This document shows, in pieces, positions 5,962-9,973 of a stretch of DNA of 9,973 bases. The DNA comes from Deltaproteobacteria bacterium UBA5756 (GTDB lineage: Bacteria; Desulfobacterota; Syntrophorhabdia; Syntrophorhabdales; Syntrophorhabdaceae). The DNA lies in contig DIFE01000082.1 in assembly GCA_002418985.1 (NCBI GenBank), positions 19,866-29,838 on the forward strand. The letters are read 5' to 3'. Both the position numbers and the translations under genes were made by a program. The notes under the pieces were generated by a model. That model was not told where the DNA came from, ran no database searches, and was given only the letters and a program-made list of their open reading frames with translations. Numbering within the stretch: the first letter of the stretch is position 1; each line of letters starts with the position of its first letter.

Positions 5962-6387
5962 GTGATCGACCAACCCACGACAACAATCGAACTCGTGCAG
6001 ATCTTCAAAGTGTTATCGGATACCACCCGTTTCGGGCTATTGAGCCTTTTGTTAACCCATGATCTGTGCGTCGGTGCCCTGGCCAAACGCCTTGGGATAT
6101 CGGAAGCGGCCGTGTCCCAACATTTGAAACAGCTCCGGGAAGCTGGATTGGTAAAGGGAGAGAAACGGGGGTACTGGACCCACTACTCAGTGGAACGGAA
6201 CAGACTGAACAAGCTGGCCGAGGCCCTTACAGGTTTGACCGGCCTGGCGCGCTGCCCCGACGGGGCGTGTACCAATCACCCCAACAAAAAAACCGATTGC
6301 CGAAAGGACGGAGCAAAAATGTGCGAATGTACTTACCAGTATCCGCAGAGGGTGAAAGGGAATCCTGAAGAAGGCACGAAGGAATAG
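5962..6387 (+). CDS. ArsR/SmtB-family repressor with Cys-rich tail
   Basis: A 141-residue winged-helix repressor. The core is ELVQIFKVLSDTTRFGLLSL (10-29), then DLCVGALAKRLGISEAAVSQ (34-53) with the recognition helix S47-L58, then the wing GLVKGEKRGYWTHYSV (62-77). Classical ArsR has CxC in this helix; here only C36 is present. The C-terminal tail adds C98, C103, C113, C121 and C123 plus H106, probably the ligand site for a thiophilic metal or metalloid, though the ligand cannot be read off. The start is GTG 5962. The longer frame from TTG 5902 would have to be translated from the -35 box, and no other in-frame start lies between the -10 box and the conserved core. The ribosome binding site is weak. 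It is the first gene of the exporter operon, 6 bp before the ATPase gene, and likely represses itself and the exporter. Confidence 0.9.
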   Translation: MIDQPTTTIELVQIFKVLSDTTRFGLLSLLLTHDLCVGALAKRLGISEAAVSQHLKQLREAGLVKGEKRGYWTHYSVERNRLNKLAEALTGLTGLARCPDGACTNHPNKKTDCRKDGAKMCECTYQYPQRVKGNPEEGTKE

Positions 6388-6393
6388 CAGAAC

Positions 6394-7362
6394 ATGGATA
6401 GTCTGGAAGTCAAACAACTGACAAAGAGATACGGGGATTTGGCGGCCGCTGACCATATCTCGTTCTCCGTTCGCGACGGAGAGATTTTCGGGTTCCTCGG
6501 CCCCAACGGAGCAGGCAAGACAACCACGATCAATCTGCTGACCGGGCTGGCAACCCCCACGTCAGGTTCTGCCCGGATCGCCGGGTTCGACTGCGCCACA
6601 GAGATCAAGAAGGCTCAGCGGGTCATGGGCATCGTACCCGACGAGAGCAACCTCTACGAGGAGATGGACGGGCTGGAAAACCTGTCTTTCTGCGCGGCTC
6701 TTTACGGCATAGGGAAAGAGGAACGGGAAAAGAAGGCAGGGGAACTCCTCCAAAAGTTCGGTCTCGCAGAGGCGGGCAGGAAACCTTTCGGGGCCTACTC
6801 AAAGGGCATGAAACGGAAACTCACTATTGCCGCCGCCATCATCCATGAACCGAAGATCCTTTTTCTGGACGAGCCGACAACCGGCATCGACGTGGCCAGC
6901 GCACGGCAAATACGGGAGTTGATACGGACTCTCAACCAAAAGGGAACGACGATTTTTCTCACAACACACTACATAGAGGAAGCCGAGCGGCTGTGTAACA
7001 GGGTCGCATTCATCGTGGGTGGTAAGATTGTCCGGATCGGGCAGCTGGACGAGCTGATGCGCGAGGTCCAGCAGGAGAACGTCGTGCAACTTACCTTTGC
7101 GAATGGTGGTGCCGACCTGAAGCCCGCCCTCCGGGAGAACTTTCCTCATGTTGTCGTAGAAGCGTCCGGAACCGATGCTCTCCGCTTCCGCTCTGCCCTC
7201 CCTCTGAACCTGACACCTCTCATGCGGTTCTTCGAGCAAAAGGGCATCACGGTCTACGAAGCGCGGATCATGCGCCCCTCGCTCGAAGAGGTCTTCGTGA
7301 AGATTACGGGCATCGCCCTCGAAAAGATGAAACAGGAAAAGGAAGACAAGGGAAAACAATGA
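6394..7362 (+). CDS. ABC exporter ATP-binding subunit (ABC-2/DrrA type)
   Basis: A 322-residue cytoplasmic ATPase that powers the adjacent permease. Motifs: Walker A GPNGAGKT (36-43); signature YSKGMKRK (135-142), the variant common in DrrA/NatA-type exporters; Walker B ILFLDEP (155-161) with catalytic E160; D-loop GID (164-166); switch H192. The Q-loop position reads GIVPDESNLY, with Asp83 where Gln is usual. Residues 235-322 form the C-terminal extension typical of ABC-2 exporter ATPases, with VYEARIMRPSLEEVFVKITG near the end. ATG 6394 lies 6 bp after the ArsR stop. The ribosome binding site is AAGGA, inside the ArsR 3' end. The 3' end overlaps the permease start (ATGA), so the two are translationally coupled. 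The substrate is unknown; ArsR control suggests a toxic compound. Confidence 0.95.
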   Translation: MDSLEVKQLTKRYGDLAAADHISFSVRDGEIFGFLGPNGAGKTTTINLLTGLATPTSGSARIAGFDCATEIKKAQRVMGIVPDESNLYEEMDGLENLSFCAALYGIGKEEREKKAGELLQKFGLAEAGRKPFGAYSKGMKRKLTIAAAIIHEPKILFLDEPTTGIDVASARQIRELIRTLNQKGTTIFLTTHYIEEAERLCNRVAFIVGGKIVRIGQLDELMREVQQENVVQLTFANGGADLKPALRENFPHVVVEASGTDALRFRSALPLNLTPLMRFFEQKGITVYEARIMRPSLEEVFVKITGIALEKMKQEKEDKGKQ

Positions 7363-8093
7363 AGTCGTGGATCGCTTTCTGGAACATCCTCATGAAAGAC
7401 ATGAGGAACTACTACCTGAAGCCGCCGAACATCAGCTGGGGCATCATCTTCCCCGTGGCATGGACTCTGATGTTCCTTCTCAAGTCGCCCACGGCCGTGG
7501 ACGTGCGGGGTCTTCTTCCCGGCGTGATGAGCTTGTCCGTCCTCTTCGGAACGACCTCAATGCTGTCGGTCACCCTGACCTTTGAGAGAAGAAGCCGTTC
7601 TTTTGAGAGACTCCTGCTGGCGCCTATCGACCTGAATCTGCTTATGCTTGCCAAGACGAGCGGCGCCATCGTTTTCGGCCTGGTCAACGCCTTCGTGCCG
7701 GTTCTCTTTGCGGCCTTCCTGACCGACCTGTCCGGCATCGACTGGCTCCCCGCGCTTGGCGCCATCTTCCTGATCGCAGTGACCTCGACGCTCCTCGGCC
7801 TCTTCATCGCCGTATCAGTCAAGGAGATCTTCGAGGCCCAGACCTTTTCCAATTTCTTCCGCTTTCCCATGATCTTTCTCTGCGGCCTCTTCATTCCCGT
7901 GGAGTCACTCCCCGTCTTCCTGCAACCAATTTCCTATATGCTTCCCCTCACCTACGGGGCCGACATCCTTAAGTCCTCCATCAGCCAGAACGGCCACCTC
8001 GGTGTGCCGATCAACTTTCTCATCCTCCTTGCCTTCGCCGTCGGATTATTCGCCGTAAGCGTCAGGAACGTGAAGCACAAGTGGATATATTGA
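7359..8093 (+). CDS. ABC-2 type exporter permease subunit
   Basis: A 244-residue inner-membrane protein with about six hydrophobic segments, roughly at 25-42, 51-73, 100-122, 131-153, 166-184 and 217-235. The short soluble loop ERRSRSFERLLLAPI (76-90) is typical of the ABC-2 membrane family, as is the end of the fifth segment, CGLFIPVESLPVFLQPISYM then PLTYGADILK (175-205), like DrrB. It should dimerise and pair with two copies of the upstream ATPase. Start ATG 7359 overlaps the ATPase stop by 4 bp. Length is normal for a half-size ABC-2 permease. The final charged residues (VKHKWIY) are cytoplasmic. The substrate cannot be told from sequence. Confidence 0.93.
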   Translation: MKSWIAFWNILMKDMRNYYLKPPNISWGIIFPVAWTLMFLLKSPTAVDVRGLLPGVMSLSVLFGTTSMLSVTLTFERRSRSFERLLLAPIDLNLLMLAKTSGAIVFGLVNAFVPVLFAAFLTDLSGIDWLPALGAIFLIAVTSTLLGLFIAVSVKEIFEAQTFSNFFRFPMIFLCGLFIPVESLPVFLQPISYMLPLTYGADILKSSISQNGHLGVPINFLILLAFAVGLFAVSVRNVKHKWIY

Positions 8094-8185
8094 CCCCGCC
8101 GGAGATAAGAATCGCTTTTAAAGCTAATCAATAGGTGGCAGTCCGCCGCATGCCCCTCACCCAGGTAATATCTAATCAAATTTGG

Positions 8186-8215
8186 TTGAGAAGGCGACGT
8201 TAGAGATGGTATAAG
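8186..8215 (+). promoter_or_regulatory. Likely promoter of the 292-aa unknown gene
   Basis: TTGAGA (8186-8191), 18 bp, then TATAAG (8210-8215): each hexamer is 5/6 to consensus. Transcription would begin near 8221-8223, giving a leader of about 90 nt with two hairpins. It is separate from the ABC operon, which ends at 8093. Confidence 0.52.
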
Positions 8216-8220
8216 ATAAG

Positions 8221-8245
8221 ACGAATCATGAACTGACCGATTCGT
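8221..8245 (+). promoter_or_regulatory. Hairpin at the 5' end of a leader
   Basis: ACGAATC (8221-8227) and GATTCGT (8239-8245) pair perfectly around an 11-nt loop. The stem begins at the predicted transcription start and could protect the 5' end of the mRNA, or be a protein-binding dyad in DNA. Confidence 0.42.
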
Positions 8246-8278
8246 GTTGCTGGCGACTGAATTCGATGTGTTGAAGTT

Positions 8279-8297
8279 TTTAGTTGTTCGAACTAAA
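8279..8297 (+). promoter_or_regulatory. Hairpin overlapping a ribosome binding site
   Basis: TTTAGTT (8279-8285) and AACTAAA (8291-8297) form a perfect 7-bp stem with loop GTTCG. The 3' arm runs into the AAAGGG ribosome binding site (8295-8300) of the next gene, so folding would mask part of it. The stem is AU-rich and weak. Confidence 0.42.
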
Positions 8298-8311
8298 GGG
8301 TGACAAAAGAA

Positions 8312-9190
8312 ATGACAAGACTGATTCGTTTCCTGGATGATGACAACAATAACCATCGGGCCAGTATCCGAATGGATAACGGAACTCCCTGTTGGATTCG
8401 CATTGATCATACCGGAATACTGGTGAAGAAATCAAAGATAGGTCTATTTGGGGCTAGATTATACCAGGGAAAGAACATCGATAAGGCCACGGAGATTGCG
8501 AGAATCCTGAAGAAACAGTATTGCGACGACCTGACACCTGATGATATGCGGAATCCCGTGCTCAAATCAATCGTCAATGCAGTTTTGCATTGCAGCGATT
8601 TGGCACAAGTGGCGCGTATTCTCAATGAAGCTGATCTCGCAGCCGAAAGCCGGGCTAAGAGTGCTGACATTCTTACAGCGGACTTTTTCAAAAATAGTTT
8701 GATAATTCTGGCCAACCGCCTCCGTAAGATTGATGGGCTTCCTGAATCGGATAACCTGGAAGATGCCGTCGCGCGGATTCTAACACAGCTCATTTCCTAT
8801 GTTCAGCGAAAAGTTTCCCGTTTCCCGACAGAAGGTCATACAAAGGATTCCGAGATCCTCACAGGCATGGTTTTCCTTTACTTTGTCGGAAACCAGCTAA
8901 CCTTGCATCTCGGGGATGAAGGAACTGAACTTGCAATCAACGATGTTGTTGCAAAAGCGGCCTTATCGGTATTTCAGTTTCTTGGCTCTGAGAAAGTGAT
9001 GCGAGTTGCCCATGCGGGAATGGTCCAGTACAAAGCAATAATCAAGTCCGGGGAAGCGAGGGAAAACGTAAGGAATTACACGCATGCGGTCAGCAATGGT
9101 GTGCTGGCATACGTGATGTCCCAGGACGAACGGCTTGTGGACATATTTTGCCGTCTGTTTATAACGTTGGTTGACGTGCAGGAGAAGTAA
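8312..9190 (+). CDS. Hypothetical protein, 292 aa, family not recognised
   Basis: I do not recognise this protein. Residues 17-50 are beta-rich (RASIRMDNGTPCWIRIDHTG, then ILVKKSKIGLFGARLY), resembling a small N-terminal domain in some proteobacterial hypothetical proteins. Residues 54-292 are almost entirely helical, with no signal peptide and no clear membrane segment. The hydrophobic stretch at 183-200 (LTGMVFLYFVGNQLTLHL) is short and polar-flanked. No catalytic motif stands out. ATG 8312 is preferred over GTG 8300 because AAAGGGTG (8295-8302) then sits at proper distance (about 9 nt); for GTG 8300 the same purines touch the start codon. The gene looks more AT-rich than the ABC operon upstream, so transfer is possible. 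It has its own promoter and converges on the PagL-like gene. Confidence 0.85.
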   Translation: MTRLIRFLDDDNNNHRASIRMDNGTPCWIRIDHTGILVKKSKIGLFGARLYQGKNIDKATEIARILKKQYCDDLTPDDMRNPVLKSIVNAVLHCSDLAQVARILNEADLAAESRAKSADILTADFFKNSLIILANRLRKIDGLPESDNLEDAVARILTQLISYVQRKVSRFPTEGHTKDSEILTGMVFLYFVGNQLTLHLGDEGTELAINDVVAKAALSVFQFLGSEKVMRVAHAGMVQYKAIIKSGEARENVRNYTHAVSNGVLAYVMSQDERLVDIFCRLFITLVDVQEK

Positions 9191-9206
9191 TCATCATTGC
9201 GCAGCC

Positions 9207-9234
9207 GCCTTAGACATACGGTATGTCAGAAGGC
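9207..9234. terminator. Dyad between convergent genes, weak bidirectional terminator candidate
   Basis: GCCTT-A-GACATAC (9207-9219) and GTATGTC-AG-AAGGC (9221-9234) form a 12-bp stem with one small asymmetric bulge and a tight tip. It lies in the 35-bp gap and covers the PagL-like stop codon. Neither strand shows a U-tract, so it may instead limit 3' decay or halt convergent transcription. Confidence 0.35.
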
Positions 9235-9774
9235 AAAGCCTATACTTACTATGCTCGCGTTTACTGACTCATTCGGACTTGCAAGGCCGCCGTTTGAATA
9301 GTGTTTGAACCTGCCTTCCAAAAACAGTCTCTCCCATTTGTAGCCAATACCGCCTTGAAGGATAAACAGACCGTGAGTTCCCTGTTCCTCGAACGCGACA
9401 CTCGTATAAGCACCCCCGGCCCCGACCGTGGCAAAAAAACCTCTGTGGTTCCTCTCGCCAAAGTAGTATCTTGCGTTTACGGTAAGGCCGCCGTCAAGAC
9501 CGCTTGTCGGTCTATTCACGATGGCAACGAAGGGCTCGATAAGAACGTTGAATTTGCCGGAGAGTGTTTTTTCGTAACCGTATGCAACCTGTGCAAAGTC
9601 GTAGTAATCATCTTCATGCAGATGGCCGAGGCCCGCACCTTTATTAAAAGTAGCTAAACCGTATCCCACAGAAATCTCCTGTTGATCCGCAAGAACAGCA
9701 CAAGGGGAAAACAATACGAAAAGCCCTATGAAAAAAAGAGCGGCACAAAAACATGAATGGGTCTTCAGTTTCAT
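9226..9774 (-). CDS. PagL-like lipid A deacylase / acyloxyacyl hydrolase
   Basis: A 182-residue outer-membrane beta-barrel enzyme. PagL-family proteins (PF09411) remove an acyl chain from lipid A at the cell surface. A signal peptide spans residues 1-29 (KLKTH, a hydrophobic core, then CAVLA before D30). The mature part alternates short amphipathic strands, e.g. ISVGYGLATF, GFFATVGAGGAYTSV and LQGGIGYKW. The active-site signature is K157-H158-Y-S160-N161-GGLASPN168, with His and Ser as catalytic pair. The protein ends in a barrel-type Phe (SIGFAF). The third PagL catalytic residue (Glu in Pseudomonas) would fall near N172; E169 is close by. Length fits the family. ATG 9774 is chosen because AAAGGAGA lies 7 nt upstream and the signal peptide starts there; the longer frame from 9942 adds 56 residues from a structured leader. 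The gene is monocistronic as seen here. Confidence 0.85.
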   Translation of the reverse strand: MKLKTHSCFCAALFFIGLFVLFSPCAVLADQQEISVGYGLATFNKGAGLGHLHEDDYYDFAQVAYGYEKTLSGKFNVLIEPFVAIVNRPTSGLDGGLTVNARYYFGERNHRGFFATVGAGGAYTSVAFEEQGTHGLFILQGGIGYKWERLFLEGRFKHYSNGGLASPNESVNASIVSIGFAF

Positions 9775-9824
9775 ATTGGGTCTCCTTTCAGAAACGTTTT
9801 TGAGCTGCAGATCAACAATGTTTC

Positions 9825-9880
9825 CTGCCGGCCAAACCGACAGCCTGCCTTTACAGCAGCTGGAGAGATTTGCCCTCCAG
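9825..9880 (-). ncRNA. Three tandem hairpins in the PagL-like leader
   Basis: Read on the minus strand, three stems follow each other almost without gaps: CTGGAG/CTCCAG (plus 9875-9880 with 9860-9865, 9-nt loop), CTGC/GCAG (9856-9859 with 9845-9848, 7-nt loop), and CTGTCGG/CCGGCAG with one G-U pair (9837-9843 with 9825-9831, 5-nt loop). They end about 50 nt before the start codon, with no U-tract after the third. I could not match them to a known riboswitch; a leader regulator or mRNA stabiliser is possible. Confidence 0.35.
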
Positions 9881-9973
9881 TCCAAGCCTATGTCTTTTGC
9901 CCATAGATAACGGACGAATAGCTTAAAGACATATATTGGCATTAATGTTAGAGATGGTCAAGTTCTTTCAGAC

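Noticed and set aside
5721..6086. Minus-strand 121-codon frame upstream of and into the ArsR gene
   Set aside because: It crosses the consensus promoter and the ArsR coding region and has no recognisable domain.
4899..8093. Cyclase-like gene plus ABC operon as one defence cassette
   Set aside because: They are divergent, separated by about 300 bp with an independent ArsR-type promoter, and no effector typical of cyclase-based defence is present.
9825..9910. Cyclic-di-GMP (GEMM) riboswitch in the PagL-like leader, suggested by GGGCAAA and AGGC words
   Set aside because: The conserved GACGCAAAGCC block and the expected two-stem arrangement are missing.
9775..9942. N-terminal extension of the PagL-like protein to position 9942
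   Set aside because: The ribosome binding site and signal peptide place the start at 9774; the upstream part is the hairpin-rich leader.

Overview
The window looks like the chromosome of a Gram-negative bacterium. The outer-membrane lipid A deacylase-like gene at the right end, TTGACA/TATAAT-type promoters and strong AGGAGG ribosome binding sites support this. The mix of a GxxExxY-family protein, an ArsR regulator with a Cys-rich tail driving an ABC-2 exporter, and a very large membrane-dipeptidase-like amidohydrolase resembles Desulfobacterota (Syntrophobacterales-like deltaproteobacteria). That lineage guess is an inference from gene style only. I see no tRNA, rRNA, CRISPR array, insertion sequence or phage gene.

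Left part (1-1800): a partial minus-strand gene for a secreted protein with six QTPSA repeats runs off the left edge. It is divergent from a 52-residue zinc-ribbon gene at 519-677. Then comes a minus-strand GxxExxY (PDDEXK_3) gene whose usual catalytic residues are changed. At 1245-1793 two 5' gene fragments meet tail to tail: a plus-strand PPOX-family flavoprotein and a minus-strand zinc-dependent phospholipase C-like gene. Both lose family similarity at about 1615-1628, as expected if a deletion removed both 3' ends.

Middle (1813-5654, all minus): a 942-residue amidohydrolase/membrane-dipeptidase-like protein, 19 bp upstream of the phospholipase fragment and probably its operon partner, and a 251-residue protein with a class III nucleotide-cyclase-like pattern.

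Right-centre (5902-8093, plus): a self-contained regulated export operon. A perfect consensus promoter (TTGACA, 17 bp, TATAAT) overlapped by an inverted repeat drives an ArsR-family repressor, an ABC ATPase and an ABC-2 permease. The ATPase and permease genes overlap by 4 bp. The regulator probably senses a thiophilic metal(loid) or similar ligand and represses its own exporter.

Right end (8094-9973): an unrecognised 292-residue protein with two hairpins in its leader converges on a PagL-like lipid A deacylase gene, whose own leader carries three back-to-back hairpins. The clearest unexplained items are the cyclase-like orphan, the tail-to-tail gene junction, the altered GxxExxY protein, and the two structured leaders. 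I found no convincing multi-gene defence or biosynthetic system.
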